Assembly (NCBI RefSeq): GCF_002920575.1
Contig: NZ_PQSQ01000026.1
Span: forward strand, 1 to 64,000
Reading direction: 5' to 3'
DNA from: Streptomyces sp. Ru73
Lineage (GTDB): Bacteria > Actinomycetota > Actinomycetes > Streptomycetales > Streptomycetaceae
DNA length: 64,000 nucleotides
How positions within the stretch are numbered: position 1 is the first letter of the stretch; each line of letters starts with the position of its first letter. The notes under the pieces were generated by a model. That model did no database searches, had not been told where the DNA came from, and saw only the letters and a list, made by a program, of their open reading frames with translations. Below are positions 49,802 through 58,570 of the stretch, one piece after another. A program made the translations under genes and the position numbers.

Positions 49802-50001
49802 CCCGGCCGTCCGGAAGAGGCAGTCACCCCTCGGGAACGGCGTCCGACCCCTCGGAAGCGGCGTCCGGTTCCCTGCGCTCAACCCGGCCACTAAGCCAAT
49901 TGATCTCGAACATTCGTCGAACACGCCGCCAAGAACGCGTCTGTCGTCCTCCGAAAGACGGCCAAATGCCCGGTTGGGAAGGGCCCGAAACCTGCGGAAG
50001 A

Positions 50002-50031
50002 TTGTCGCCGTCGCATACCGCCGGGTACAGT
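50002..50031 (+). promoter_or_regulatory. Candidate housekeeping promoter of the M23 peptidase gene
   Basis: TTGTCG (50002-50007), an 18-base spacer and TACAGT (50026-50031) resemble a sigma-70/HrdB promoter, 43 bp before the chosen start. The upstream stretch 49890-49990 is the least GC-rich part of the gap and contains a direct repeat TCGAACA/TCGAACA. No riboswitch-like motif was seen here. Confidence 0.5.
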
Positions 50032-50074
50032 CGCCGCTAATTCTCCTGCTGCCGAGGCGAAAGAGAAGTTGGTG

Positions 50075-51871
50075 GTGAACGACCGTCACCCGTCGGGGAA
50101 CCAAGACCCGACCGGCTCCGCTGCTGACGCCTCGTACGGGTCCCATCCCGGATACGAGCCGCACGGGCAGCAGGACGCCCAGCTCGGTTACCCCGCGTAC
50201 GACGGGTACACCACCGGTGCGTACGACACGGGCGCGTATGCCTCCGGTGCGTACGACCCGACCCTGTACGAGGCGTCCGCCTACGACACCGGCAGCTACG
50301 GCACGGTGGCCTACGACGGCGGTACGACGCAGGGCGGCGGAGCGTACGACTCCGGCAGCTACGACCTGAGCGGTGCGTACGACCCGAACGCGATGCACGA
50401 CACCGGTACGTACGCCACCGGCTACGGGACCGGTTCCTACGACCCCTATGCGTACGGGGCGTACGACAGCACCGGTACGTACGACACCGGGTCCTACGAC
50501 CTGGGCGGGGCGCAGGACACCGGCGCGTACGACGTCACCGGTGCGTACGACACGACCGGCGGGTACGAGACCGCCGGGTCCTACGAGCCGTCCGGTGCGT
50601 ACGACGGGTACGGACAGCAGGACCCCGGCGCCGCCACCGGGCAGTGGGACAGCAGCGCCTGGTCCGGCGCCGAGGGCCACGAGGCGGCCTACCAGGGCGC
50701 GGAGTTCGAAGCGGGCCTCGAGGCGGGCGCCGGGGCGGGCCAGGGGGCCACCCACTTCGGAACCGGCCCCTTCGATTCCGGCCAGTTCGACACGGGGCAG
50801 TTCGAGTCCGGACAGTTCGACGCCGGGCACGTCACCACCGGGCAGTTCGACACCGAGACCTTCGACGCCGGGCAGTTCGAGACCGCGCAGTTCGAGCCGC
50901 CGCACTTCGAGGCCGACGCCGAGTCCACCGCCGTCTTCCCGGCCGACGAGCTCGCCGCGGCCGGTCACGACGGGACGCCCGCCGACGGCGGCGCCCCCGA
51001 CGACGACATCCACTCCGCCGCCACCGCGATCATCCCCACGCCCACCCTCTCCCCCGAGGGCGCTCCCGGCGGACGCGCCGGGGCCGCTTCCGGCGGCCGG
51101 CGGGCAGCGCGGCGTGAGGCGCACGGCAGCGGCGGCGGCAGGGGCCGGCGGCGCCCGGCGAAGAAGTCCGCGCTGCTGACCGTCGCCGTGCCGTCCGTGG
51201 CCGCCATGGGCGTGTGCGCGGTGGCCGCCGCCTCCGTCTCCGGCGCGACCGACAAGGACGAGGACACCGCCGTACAGGCCGCGTCCGACGCCTCGGCCGT
51301 GAAGCCGTCGGCCGCGAACAACAAGCTGGACTCCCAGCTGTCGAACCTCAGCGCCGACGCCAACGACTTCGCCGACCGTGCCAGCCGTACGCAGGAACGT
51401 CTCGACCTGCAGGCCCGGGCGGCCGCCGAGAAGAAGCGCAAGGCCGAGGAGGCCGCGCGCAAGGAGGCGCTCCGGCCGAAGTTCGCGCTGCCGGTGAAGC
51501 AGCACGGGCTGAGCGCGCTCTTCGGACAGGCCGGCGTCAACTGGATGTCGCTGCACTCCGGGATCGACTTCCCGGTCAGCTACGGCACGCCCGTGATGGC
51601 CGCGACCGACGGCACCGTCGTCACCAAGTGGAACCCCGCCTACGGCAACATGGTGGAGATCACCGCGCCCGACGGCACCGAGACCTGGTACTGCCACCTG
51701 AGCAGCGCCAAGATCCGCTCGGGCACGGTCAAGGCCGGCGACGTGATCGCGTACTCCGGCAACTCCGGCAACTCCACAGGCCCCCACCTGCACTTCGAGG
51801 TGCACCCGGGCGGCGGTGACGCGATAGACCCGCTCCCCTGGCTGCGCTCCAAGGGCCTCGACCCCAACTGA
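50075..51871 (+). CDS. M23 (LytM) metalloendopeptidase with Tyr-Asp/Phe-Asp repeat N-terminus
   Basis: A 599-residue frame; GTG 50075 (VNDRHPSGN) was chosen with AGAGAAG at 50062-50068, and GTG 50072 or TTG 50069 are alternatives. Residues ~35-185 are tandem Tyr-rich units (AYDTGAYD, GSYDLSGAYD). Residues ~230-280 are a second set (GQFDTGQFESGQFD). A hydrophobic segment near 375-390 (LTVAVPSVAAMGVCAVAAAS) is a signal anchor, followed by a coiled coil (SRTQERLDLQARAAAEKKRK). The C-terminal LytM domain has HSGIDFP near residue 495 and HLHFEVHP near 575 as zinc ligands. It cleaves peptide cross-links in the wall. The acidic, aromatic N-terminus would be cytoplasmic. Confidence 0.92.
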   Translation: MNDRHPSGNQDPTGSAADASYGSHPGYEPHGQQDAQLGYPAYDGYTTGAYDTGAYASGAYDPTLYEASAYDTGSYGTVAYDGGTTQGGGAYDSGSYDLSGAYDPNAMHDTGTYATGYGTGSYDPYAYGAYDSTGTYDTGSYDLGGAQDTGAYDVTGAYDTTGGYETAGSYEPSGAYDGYGQQDPGAATGQWDSSAWSGAEGHEAAYQGAEFEAGLEAGAGAGQGATHFGTGPFDSGQFDTGQFESGQFDAGHVTTGQFDTETFDAGQFETAQFEPPHFEADAESTAVFPADELAAAGHDGTPADGGAPDDDIHSAATAIIPTPTLSPEGAPGGRAGAASGGRRAARREAHGSGGGRGRRRPAKKSALLTVAVPSVAAMGVCAVAAASVSGATDKDEDTAVQAASDASAVKPSAANNKLDSQLSNLSADANDFADRASRTQERLDLQARAAAEKKRKAEEAARKEALRPKFALPVKQHGLSALFGQAGVNWMSLHSGIDFPVSYGTPVMAATDGTVVTKWNPAYGNMVEITAPDGTETWYCHLSSAKIRSGTVKAGDVIAYSGNSGNSTGPHLHFEVHPGGGDAIDPLPWLRSKGLDPN

Positions 51872-51883
51872 GCGACGCGCACG

Positions 51884-51936
51884 CGCATACGCCGGTGGCC
51901 CGGAACCCCGCAGGGTCCGGGCCACCGGCGTATGCG
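51884..51936. terminator. 21-bp perfect hairpin between convergent M23 and pcrA genes
   Basis: Arms 51884-51904 and 51916-51936 are perfectly complementary (starting CGCATACGCCGGTGGCCC) around an 11-base loop, directly after the M23 stop (51871) and before the pcrA stop (51942). It is one of the strongest hairpins in the window and can act in both directions. Confidence 0.9.
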
Positions 51937-51941
51937 TACGG

Positions 51942-54431
51942 CTACAGCTTCTCCACCGGTGCGTACCGCAGCAGCAGCCGCTTCGGCTTCTCGCCGCCGA
52001 AGTCGATCGTCGCCTCGGCGTTGTCACCGCTGCCCTTGACGCCGACGACCGTGCCGAGCCCGAAGCTGTCGTGCGTGACGCGGTCGCCGATGGCCAGCGA
52101 GACCACCTGCCGGTCCTTCGCCCGCCGGGTCGCGAAGCCGCTCGGCCCCGCCTTGCTCCGCGAGGAGCCGGACGAGGACCCGAAGCCGCCGCCGGACAGG
52201 CCGGACGAGAGCCCGCCCATGGAGGCGGACGGCGTCGCCGGGCCGGTCCGCTTCCACTCGACGTACTGGTCGGGGATCTCCTCCAGGAAGCGGGACGGCG
52301 GGTTGTACTGCGGCTGGCCCCAGGCGCTGCGCATCGTGGAGCGGGTGAGGTAGAGCCGCTCCTGGGCGCGGGTGATGCCGACGTACGCCAGCCGCCGCTC
52401 CTCCTCCAGCTCCTTGGTCTGGCCGAGCGCGCGCATGTGCGGGAAGACGCCGTCCTCCATGCCGGTCAGGAAGACGGTCGGGAACTCCAGGCCCTTGGCG
52501 GTGTGCAGGGTCATGAGCGTGATGACGCCCGTGCCCTCCTCGTCCTCTTCGGGGATCTGGTCGGAGTCGGCGACCAGCGCGACCTGCTCCAGGAAGTCGG
52601 AGAGCGTCCCGGGACCCGGGGCGGCATCCCCCGATGTCTCCGTCGTCTCGGCACGGTCCTGCTCGAATTCGAGGGCGACCGCGGCGAGCTCCTGGAGGTT
52701 CTCGATGCGGGTCTCGTCCTGCGGGTCCGTGGACGCCTGGAGCTCGGCCAGGTAGCCCGTGCGCTCCAGGACCGCCTCCAGGACGGTGGCGGGCCCCGCG
52801 CCGGACTCCACGACGGTCCGCAGCTCCTCCATGAGCGTGTTGAAGCGCTTGACGGCGTTCGCGGAGCGGGCCGCCATGCCGTACGCCTCGTCGACGCGGC
52901 GCAGCGCCTGCGGGAAGGTGATCTTCTCGCGCAGCGCGAGCGCCTCGATCATGGCCTCGGCGCGGTCGCCGATGCCGCGCTTGGGGACGTTCAGGATGCG
53001 GCGCAGCGGGACGGCGTCCTCGGGGTTGGCCAGCACGCGCAGGTACGCGAGGACGTCCCGGACCTCCTTGCGCTCGTAGAAGCGCACGCCGCCGACGACC
53101 TTGTACGGCAGGCCGACCCGGATGAAGACCTCTTCGAAGACACGGGACTGGGCGTTGGTGCGGTAGAAGATCGCGACGTCGCCGGCCCGGGTCTCGCCCG
53201 CGTCCGTGAGCCGGTCGATCTCGTCGGCGACGAACTGCGCCTCGTCGTGCTCGGTGTCGGCGACATAGCCGGTGATCTTGGGGCCGGTGCCGGCGTCCGT
53301 CCAGAGGTTCTTCGGGCGGCGGTTCTCGTTGCACTCGATGACGGCGTTGGCGGCCGAGAGGATCGTCTGCGTGGAGCGGTAGTTCTGCTCCAGCAGGATC
53401 GTCGTGGCGTTCGGATAGTCCTCCTCGAACTGGAGGATGTTCCGGATGGTGGCGCCGCGGAAGGCGTAGATCGACTGGTCGGCGTCGCCGACGACGCACA
53501 GCTCCGCGGCGGGCACCTCGGGCGTCCCGGGGCCGACCAGCTCGCGCACGAGGGTGTACTGCGCGTGGTTGGTGTCCTGGTACTCGTCGACCAGGACGTG
53601 CCGGAAGCGGCGGCGGTAGTGGTCCGCGACGTCCGGGAACGCCTGGAGCAGGTTCACCGTCGTCATGATGATGTCGTCGAAGTCCAGCGCGTTGGCCTCG
53701 CGCAGCCGCGCCTGGTACATCGCGTACGCCTCGGCCAGCGTCTTCTCGAAGCCGTCGGCGGCCGTCGCGGCGAAGTCCTCGTGATCGATGAGCTCGTTCT
53801 TGAGGTTCGAGATCTTCGCGCTGAACGACTTGGGCGGGAAGCGCTTCGGGTCGAGGTCCAGATCACGGCAGACCAGGGCCATCAGACGCTTGGAGTCGGC
53901 CGCGTCGTAGATCGAGAACGACGACGTGAAGCCCAGCTTCTTGGACTCGCGGCGGAGGATGCGCACGCAGGCGCTGTGGAAGGTGGAGACCCACATGGCG
54001 TTGGCACGCGGGCCGACCAGCTCCTCCACGCGCTCCTTCATCTCGCCGGCCGCCTTGTTGGTGAAGGTGATCGCGAGGATCTGGCCGGGGTGGACGTGGC
54101 GCGTGCCGAGGAGGTGCGCGATGCGGTGCGTGAGGACGCGGGTCTTGCCGGAGCCGGCGCCGGCGACGATGAGCAGCGGCGAGCCCGTGTGCACGACGGC
54201 GGCCTTCTGCTGGTCGTTCAGCCCCTCCAGCAGCGCGGCCGGGTCGACCGCCGGGCGAGCGGCGCCGTCGCGGTAGTACGCGTCCCTCGGCGCGGGCGCG
54301 TCGTAGCGGCCGCCGAAGAGGTCGTGCGGCACCTCCTCCGCTGCCGGACGGTCTTCGTCCTCGGGAGGCGGCGGCTCCTCGTCCTTGGGCTCGAGGTCCG
54401 CCAGGAAGCTGTCGTCAAAGAGGCTGCTCAT
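51942..54431 (-). CDS. pcrA: ATP-dependent 3'-5' DNA helicase PcrA/UvrD
   Basis: An 829-residue superfamily 1A helicase. After an acidic N-terminal tail (~60 residues) come LNDQQKAAVVHTGSPLLIVA and Walker A GAGSGKT (91-97). These are followed by ITFTNKAAGEMKERV (Ia), LVDEYQDTNHAQY (II), VVGDADQSIYAFRGA (III), LEQNYRSTQTIL (IV), LMTLHTAKGLEFPTVFLTG (V) and EEERRLAYVGITRAQERLYL (VI). The C-terminal tail is Ser/Gly-rich, then ends in a Tudor-like region (VTHDSFGLGTVVGVKG) typical of PcrA/UvrD. It unwinds DNA in repair and replication conflicts. The start is ATG 54431. Confidence 0.97.
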   Translation of the reverse strand: MSSLFDDSFLADLEPKDEEPPPPEDEDRPAAEEVPHDLFGGRYDAPAPRDAYYRDGAARPAVDPAALLEGLNDQQKAAVVHTGSPLLIVAGAGSGKTRVLTHRIAHLLGTRHVHPGQILAITFTNKAAGEMKERVEELVGPRANAMWVSTFHSACVRILRRESKKLGFTSSFSIYDAADSKRLMALVCRDLDLDPKRFPPKSFSAKISNLKNELIDHEDFAATAADGFEKTLAEAYAMYQARLREANALDFDDIIMTTVNLLQAFPDVADHYRRRFRHVLVDEYQDTNHAQYTLVRELVGPGTPEVPAAELCVVGDADQSIYAFRGATIRNILQFEEDYPNATTILLEQNYRSTQTILSAANAVIECNENRRPKNLWTDAGTGPKITGYVADTEHDEAQFVADEIDRLTDAGETRAGDVAIFYRTNAQSRVFEEVFIRVGLPYKVVGGVRFYERKEVRDVLAYLRVLANPEDAVPLRRILNVPKRGIGDRAEAMIEALALREKITFPQALRRVDEAYGMAARSANAVKRFNTLMEELRTVVESGAGPATVLEAVLERTGYLAELQASTDPQDETRIENLQELAAVALEFEQDRAETTETSGDAAPGPGTLSDFLEQVALVADSDQIPEEDEEGTGVITLMTLHTAKGLEFPTVFLTGMEDGVFPHMRALGQTKELEEERRLAYVGITRAQERLYLTRSTMRSAWGQPQYNPPSRFLEEIPDQYVEWKRTGPATPSASMGGLSSGLSGGGFGSSSGSSRSKAGPSGFATRRAKDRQVVSLAIGDRVTHDSFGLGTVVGVKGSGDNAEATIDFGGEKPKRLLLRYAPVEKL

Positions 54432-54789
54432 CGCCCACCGAGTCTAGGCCGCCCCACCGACAACCCGGCCCCGGCCGCGAAAATCCGGGGCAAGGACACA
54501 CCCGGCGCCCGTGCCCTGGCGACCGCGCAGGGTAGTGCACGCGGCATCCGGTCACGGACGGACAACGACACCGGACTTTCCGTGGTCGAAGCCGGTCCCA
54601 CATCGGCGCGGACACGATCAGGTCACGAAAAGATTGCGGGCAAATCGAACATCAGCCTTCACAGAAGTCACACGAGTTGGCTACGGTGCCGACCGGGCAG
54701 CCCGCCCCACCGCCCGGCGACAGCGCCGGCACGGGCCGCCCCGCCGAGTCCGGCCTGTCCGTACGCACGGCGCTGCTGACAGTCACGGC
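54432..54789. other. Upstream region of pcrA and of the c-di-AMP riboswitch
   Basis: About 360 bp. It must hold the leftward pcrA promoter and the rightward promoter of the NlpC/P60 transcript. The less GC-rich part, about 54620-54680 (AAAAGATTGCGGGCAAATCG, then AACATCAGCC), is the likely promoter zone. A lone TCGAACAT half-site there resembles half of an SOS box but lacks the other half. No gene seen. Confidence 0.4.
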
Positions 54790-54981
54790 ACCGCCCGTAC
54801 CGCACGGCAGCTGTCCGTACGCACGACAGCCGGAGCCGGGGACCCACACGCACGACCGGGGTGAATCGGCCGCCACGGAGCGATCCGTACGGCCGTAGGG
54901 CACCTTCCGTAGCACCAGTGGGCGCGCGCCCCACGCACGCGCCGTCCGCGCCCGAACCCGACAGCTAACCCGGTAGGCGGT
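54790..54981 (+). ncRNA. c-di-AMP riboswitch (ydaO/yuaA type)
   Basis: Conserved aptamer blocks appear in order: GAGCCGGGGACCCA (about 54833-54846), GGGGTGAATCGGCC (54858-54871), GGCCGTAGGGC (54891-54901), and the 3' hallmark CCCGAACCCGACAGCTAACC followed by CGGTAGGCGG (54951-54980). ACCGCC near 54790 can pair with the terminal GGCGGT as P1. It ends just before the ribosome site of the NlpC/P60 gene. Known streptomycete examples precede resuscitation factors and cell-wall hydrolases and turn expression down when c-di-AMP is bound. The exact 5' limit is estimated. Confidence 0.87.
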
Positions 54982-55002
54982 CCACGGAAGGAGTCGCCTG
55001 CC

Positions 55003-56175
55003 TTGGCGTCTCATCGCAAGCCCCGCACCCGCATGCTCGCCGTGCCCGCGCACCGCCGTACGGCGGCCGGGCTCACCACCGCCGCGCTGGCCTCGGTCAC
55101 GCTGCTCACGCAGACGGCGGACGCGTCCCCGCGGAAGCCCGAGCCCTCCATAACGGAGGTCAAGAAGAAGGTCGACGGCCTGTACCGGCAGGCCGAGGTG
55201 GCCACGCAGAAGTACAACGCCGCCAAGGAGCGCTCGGCCGCGCAGCGCGGGAAGGTCGACGCGCTCCGGGACGCCGCGGCCCGGCGGACCGAGAAGATGA
55301 ACGAGGCCCGGCGGGAGCTGGGCACCTTCGCCTCCGCGCAGTACCGGTCCGGCGGGCTGAGCCCGACGGCGCAGCTGATGCTGGCCCGGGATCCGCAGCA
55401 GTTCGTGGACCGCAACCACCTGATGGAGCGGCTCACCGGCCGCCAGCAGGAGGCGGTCTCGGACTACCAGGAGCAGCAGGCGCAGGCCGCGCGCAAACGG
55501 GCGCAGGCCACCAAGGGCCTGGAGGAGTTGCAGAAGACCCAGGACTCACTGAGGACGGCCAAGCAGGACGTCCAGACCAAGCTGACCGAGGCCCGGCAGC
55601 TGCTGTCCCGGCTGACCGCGCAGGAGAAGGCGCGGCTGGCGGAGCTGGAGCGCAAGAAGGAGGCCGAGGCCAAGCGCAAGGCGGAGAAGCTGGCCCGGGA
55701 GCAGGCCGAGCGCGAGCGGCAGCAGCAGGGCGGCGGGTCGGACGGCACCGGCGGCGGGTCCGGCTCGGGGACGGGCAGCGGTACCGGTTCCGGCACCGGC
55801 TCCGGACTGCCCGGCGGTTCATACTCCACGAAGGCGGAGAAGGCGCTCGCCTTCGCCCGCGCGCAGCTGGGCAAGCCGTACGTGTGGGGCGCGACCGGCC
55901 CCACGTCGTACGACTGCTCCGGGCTCACCCAGGCCGCGTGGAAGGCCGCCGGCGTCTCGCTGCCGCGCACGACCTGGGACCAGGTGAAGACCGGCACGCG
56001 GGTCGCGACGAAGGACCTCCAGCCCGGTGACCTGGTCTTCTTCTACAACGACATCAGCCACGTCGGGATGTACATCGGCGACGGCAAGATGATCCACGCC
56101 CCGAAGCCGGGCGCGAGCGTCCGCGTGGAGTCGATCTACTACATGCCGATCTACGGGAGCGTGCGACCGGCCTGA
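55003..56175 (+). CDS. Secreted NlpC/P60 peptidoglycan hydrolase
   Basis: A 390-residue protein from TTG 55003 with GGAAGGAG at 54986-54993. The N-terminus (RRTAAGLTTAALASVTLLTQ, TADA) is a Sec signal peptide. Residues ~50-245 form a long coiled coil (SITEVKKKVDGLYRQAEVAT, EKARLAELERKKEAEAKRKA), then a Gly/Ser/Thr linker. Residues ~275-390 are NlpC/P60 with catalytic Cys305 in SYDCSGL and His353 in ISHVGMYIGDG. It cuts D-iGlu-mDAP bonds, as RipA-like proteins do. It is directly controlled by the upstream c-di-AMP riboswitch, linking second messenger to wall remodelling. Confidence 0.94.
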   Translation: MASHRKPRTRMLAVPAHRRTAAGLTTAALASVTLLTQTADASPRKPEPSITEVKKKVDGLYRQAEVATQKYNAAKERSAAQRGKVDALRDAAARRTEKMNEARRELGTFASAQYRSGGLSPTAQLMLARDPQQFVDRNHLMERLTGRQQEAVSDYQEQQAQAARKRAQATKGLEELQKTQDSLRTAKQDVQTKLTEARQLLSRLTAQEKARLAELERKKEAEAKRKAEKLAREQAERERQQQGGGSDGTGGGSGSGTGSGTGSGTGSGLPGGSYSTKAEKALAFARAQLGKPYVWGATGPTSYDCSGLTQAAWKAAGVSLPRTTWDQVKTGTRVATKDLQPGDLVFFYNDISHVGMYIGDGKMIHAPKPGASVRVESIYYMPIYGSVRPA

Positions 56176-56200
56176 GCGGTGCTTCCGGTCCTCTGAACGA

Positions 56201-56239
56201 CGAAGTGCGCGGCGCCCCCTGGGGCTGCCGCGCACTTCG
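56201..56239. terminator. Hairpin terminator between the NlpC/P60 gene and the membrane protein gene
   Basis: Perfect 13-bp arms 56201-56213 and 56227-56239 (CGAAGTGCGCGGC and complement) around a 13-base loop, 25 bp after the hydrolase stop and 60 bp before the convergent gene end. Confidence 0.85.
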
Positions 56240-56299
56240 TGTGTCCGCCTTCCGGTCCCGGGCGGGCCGGGGATCTTCCGGCTCCGGGCGGGCCGGGGA

Positions 56300-56653
56300 T
56301 CAGGTCCAGAGCAGGGCGATGAAGATGTTCACGACCGTGAGCAGGCCGACGAGCCCGAAGAGCGGCTTCTCAACCTTCTCCTCGTCGCGCTTCACGTAGA
56401 CGAGGCCGAGGATGACGATCAGGACGGCGAGCTTGACGCCGATCTTGATGTTGTTGACCGAGTAGTCCTGCATCTGGTTCAGGCCGACCAGGATGACGCC
56501 GGTCACCAGCATCGTGATCGCGCCGTGCAGCATCGCGGGCACGAAGCGGGCGGTGCCCGCGCCCATCGCCTTCATCTGCGTGAGGAAGCCGCCGAGCAGC
56601 GAGGCGATGCCGATGATGTGCAGGGCGACGAACACATTGATCACTACGTCCAT
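56300..56653 (-). CDS. Small four-helix integral membrane protein
   Basis: A 117-residue protein from ATG 56653; the frame is open upstream but that part is Arg/Ser-rich non-coding-looking DNA. Four hydrophobic segments are visible: INVFVALHIIGIASLLGGFL, FVPAMLHGAITMLVTGVILV, KIGVKLAVLIVILGLVYV and PLFGLVGLLTVVNIFIALLW, separated by short charged loops (KRDEEKVEK). Conserved as a hypothetical membrane protein in this core neighbourhood of streptomycetes. Function unknown. Confidence 0.88.
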   Translation of the reverse strand: MDVVINVFVALHIIGIASLLGGFLTQMKAMGAGTARFVPAMLHGAITMLVTGVILVGLNQMQDYSVNNIKIGVKLAVLIVILGLVYVKRDEEKVEKPLFGLVGLLTVVNIFIALLWT

Positions 56654-56948
56654 AGTGGTCGATCGTAGCTCCGGCCCGTCGCGCCGCAGCGGGCAGGTCC
56701 ACCCGCCGCCGGTCCGGCGTGACCGCCGCCGGGCGCCCACCGGCTCGAACTGCCGCGCGCTTCTGGGCCACGCTCTCGTACGCGACCGGTCAGAACGGCT
56801 CACCCGTGGCTGAAAGCGGGCACGGCCCCGTAAGGGAACAGCCAATCACCGGCATTGGCCCGCCTTTCGACCGCCGGGAGGTTTAGCGTCCTCAACCAGG
56901 CGGCCGGCTCCCCACCGCCGTCGGATCCGCCCCGGCGGCCGCCGGCCG

Positions 56949-57020
56949 CTCCCGCCGAAGGTACGGCGGCGGCCCGCTCCCCCTTGTACACGGGCCGCCG
57001 CCGTACCGAGGGGGCGGGAG
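56949..57020. other. Large hairpin with 16-bp perfect core stem
   Basis: Core arms 56960-56975 and 56992-57007 (GGTACGGCGGCGGCCC and complement) with a 16-base loop. Beyond a small internal loop, outer arms CTCCCGCC (56949-56956) and GGCGGGAG (57013-57020) pair as well. It could be a terminator for leftward read-through or a structured RNA/DNA element; no gene ends within 580 bp to the right. Confidence 0.65.
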
Positions 57021-57120
57021 GAGGGAGGGTGCCGGGGGTGCGGCGGCAACGTTTCGGCGGGTGGCCCCCCTTGCCGGATCAACGTGCGAGGGGGAACGGG
57101 AGTGCCGGGTGCGGTGAGCC

Positions 57121-57246
57121 GATACTTCAGGGTCGATACTTCAGGGCCGATGCCTCAGGGCCGATACTTCAGGGGCGATGCCTCAGGGCCGATACTTCAG
57201 GGGCGATGCCTCAGGGCTGATACTTCGAGGCTGATAGCTCGGGGGT
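57121..57246 (+). repeat. Nine tandem 14-bp repeats
   Basis: Exactly nine head-to-tail 14-bp units from 57121 to 57246. Consensus is GATACTTCAGGGCC, alternating with GATGCCTCAGGGCC in the middle; the last two units are more degenerate (GATACTTCGAGGCT, GATAGCTCGGGGGT). Confidence 0.95.
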
Positions 57247-57299
57247 GTTCTGATGCTTTGCTGACGCGAGGGAAGCGAGGATGCTTCCGGTGTTCACGA

Positions 57300-57371
57300 G
57301 ATATCCGGTACTCACGGGACACCCGGTACTTACGGGATATGCGATACCTACGGGATAGCCGGTACTCGCGA
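57300..57371 (+). repeat. Four tandem 18-bp repeats
   Basis: Units 57300-57317, 57318-57335, 57336-57353 and 57354-57371, consensus GATATCCGGTACTYACGG, with a partial related unit just upstream (57280-57299). Confidence 0.9.
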
Positions 57372-57601
57372 GCCAGGCTCAGGCCCCCGGATGGCCAGAT
57401 GGCCCACGTCCCCTCCTCAGCAGAAGAAGGCGCCGACGCCGCTCCCCGGCTTTCGGTTTGGTTCAGCGGTCGATCAAAGCAACGCGGGCGGTGTGGAATT
57501 CGACCGCCCGGTCGCATTCTGCCTTCTCCGCTCACTCGGCCCGCCGGTCACACGAAACCCGCCGATCACATTCGGCCACAGGAATGGGGGGCGGATACGG
57601 C

Positions 57602-58480
57602 TCAATGCAGACGGGGTACGTGACCGCTCACCACGAAGTCCCGCAGCAGGTCCATCGACTGCCGCGGCGCCTCGTGGAAGACCCCGTGCCCCGCCTCCGC
57701 CAGTACGTGCAGCCGTACGTCCGTATGGCTCAGCCGGTGCGCGAAGCGGCGCGCCGCCGAGGCGGTCGCCACCGGGTCCTGCTCGCCCGCCAGGATCATC
57801 GTCCGGCAGGACAGCCGGTCCAGCCCCCGCCACGGGTCGAACTCCCGCGCCAGCACCGTGCGGAAGTGCTCCAGCACGTCGTCGTTCCAGCGCACCCGGC
57901 GCAGCCGGTCGTGCCCGTTCGCCTCCCCGCCCGGCTGCCGGGAGTACAGCGGCAGGCAGATCCGCTCCCACGCGTCGGTCATCTCGTCCCCGGTGTCGCC
58001 CGCCCAGTACCGCAGCGCCACGTCACGCGCTTCCGGCCCACCCAGCCGTTCGAACATCTCCAGCCGCTCGTACGTGTCGCCCGGCATCACGCTGTCCAGC
58101 ACCAGCCCCGCGAACCGGTCGGGGTGCCGGATGGCCGCCAGCAGCGCCACCCAGCCCCCGCTGGACGTGCCGACCAGGACGGGCCGTTCTATCTCCAGCG
58201 CGTCGCAGAAGCCGAGCGCGTCGTCCGCCCAGCGTTCCCACGTCCACTGCCGCGGCCCGCCCCGCACGGACCGGCCGCTCCCCCGCTGGTCGAGATAGAT
58301 GACCTGGGCGAAACCGGCCGCGGCGGAAAGCTCCGGCTTGAACAGGGTGTGATCAGCGCCGGGCCCGCCGTGGAGCAGGACGATCGTCGGACGTTCGGCC
58401 ATGTCCGGCCCGTCCGTCACCAGTTGGGCCCCCTCCACATCGAAGTAGAGCCGAACACCATCACCGATATGTACCCGCAC
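57602..58480 (-). CDS. Proline iminopeptidase-like alpha/beta hydrolase
   Basis: A 292-residue protein from GTG 58480 with GAGAGG and AAGG upstream. HGGPG (oxyanion motif, residues ~37-41), YLDQRGSGRS, the nucleophile elbow GTSSGG and LAEAGHGVFHEAP (likely catalytic His) are the features of the S33 proline iminopeptidase/alpha-beta hydrolase family; the likely acid is in ILAGEQDPVA. The length is typical. Substrate is unproven. It diverges from the GNAT gene over a 130-bp region with a palindromic site at 58571-58589. Confidence 0.9.
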   Translation of the reverse strand: MRVHIGDGVRLYFDVEGAQLVTDGPDMAERPTIVLLHGGPGADHTLFKPELSAAAGFAQVIYLDQRGSGRSVRGGPRQWTWERWADDALGFCDALEIERPVLVGTSSGGWVALLAAIRHPDRFAGLVLDSVMPGDTYERLEMFERLGGPEARDVALRYWAGDTGDEMTDAWERICLPLYSRQPGGEANGHDRLRRVRWNDDVLEHFRTVLAREFDPWRGLDRLSCRTMILAGEQDPVATASAARRFAHRLSHTDVRLHVLAEAGHGVFHEAPRQSMDLLRDFVVSGHVPRLH

Positions 58481-58570
58481 GGCCCTTGACCTCTCTCAAG
58501 TAGCCTGATTTTCCAAGGATTCCGTCGGCCTCCGCAGCGTTATGCAAGGGGGCCGAATTCGACCGTCACT

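Larger units (their letters stand above)
56654..57601. other. Repeat-rich 950-bp intergenic region
   Basis: No gene I can support, though several frames are open. It contains the promoter of the leftward membrane protein near 56660-56880, a large hairpin (56949-57020), nine 14-bp tandem repeats (57121-57246) and four 18-bp tandem repeats (57300-57371). A frame from 57084 runs through both arrays and yields periodic Arg/Tyr/Ser peptide with no family likeness. Confidence 0.6.

Noticed and set aside
49905..49922. TCGAACATTCGTCGAAC near the M23 promoter, looks like a LexA box
   Set aside because: The right half reads GTCGAA instead of GTTCGA; it is a direct, not inverted, repeat.
54641..54652. 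TCGAACAT upstream of pcrA as an SOS box
   Set aside because: Only one half-site is present.
57084..57623. Frame of 179 codons through both tandem arrays
   Set aside because: The peptide is only the translated repeats, with no ribosome site and no family likeness.
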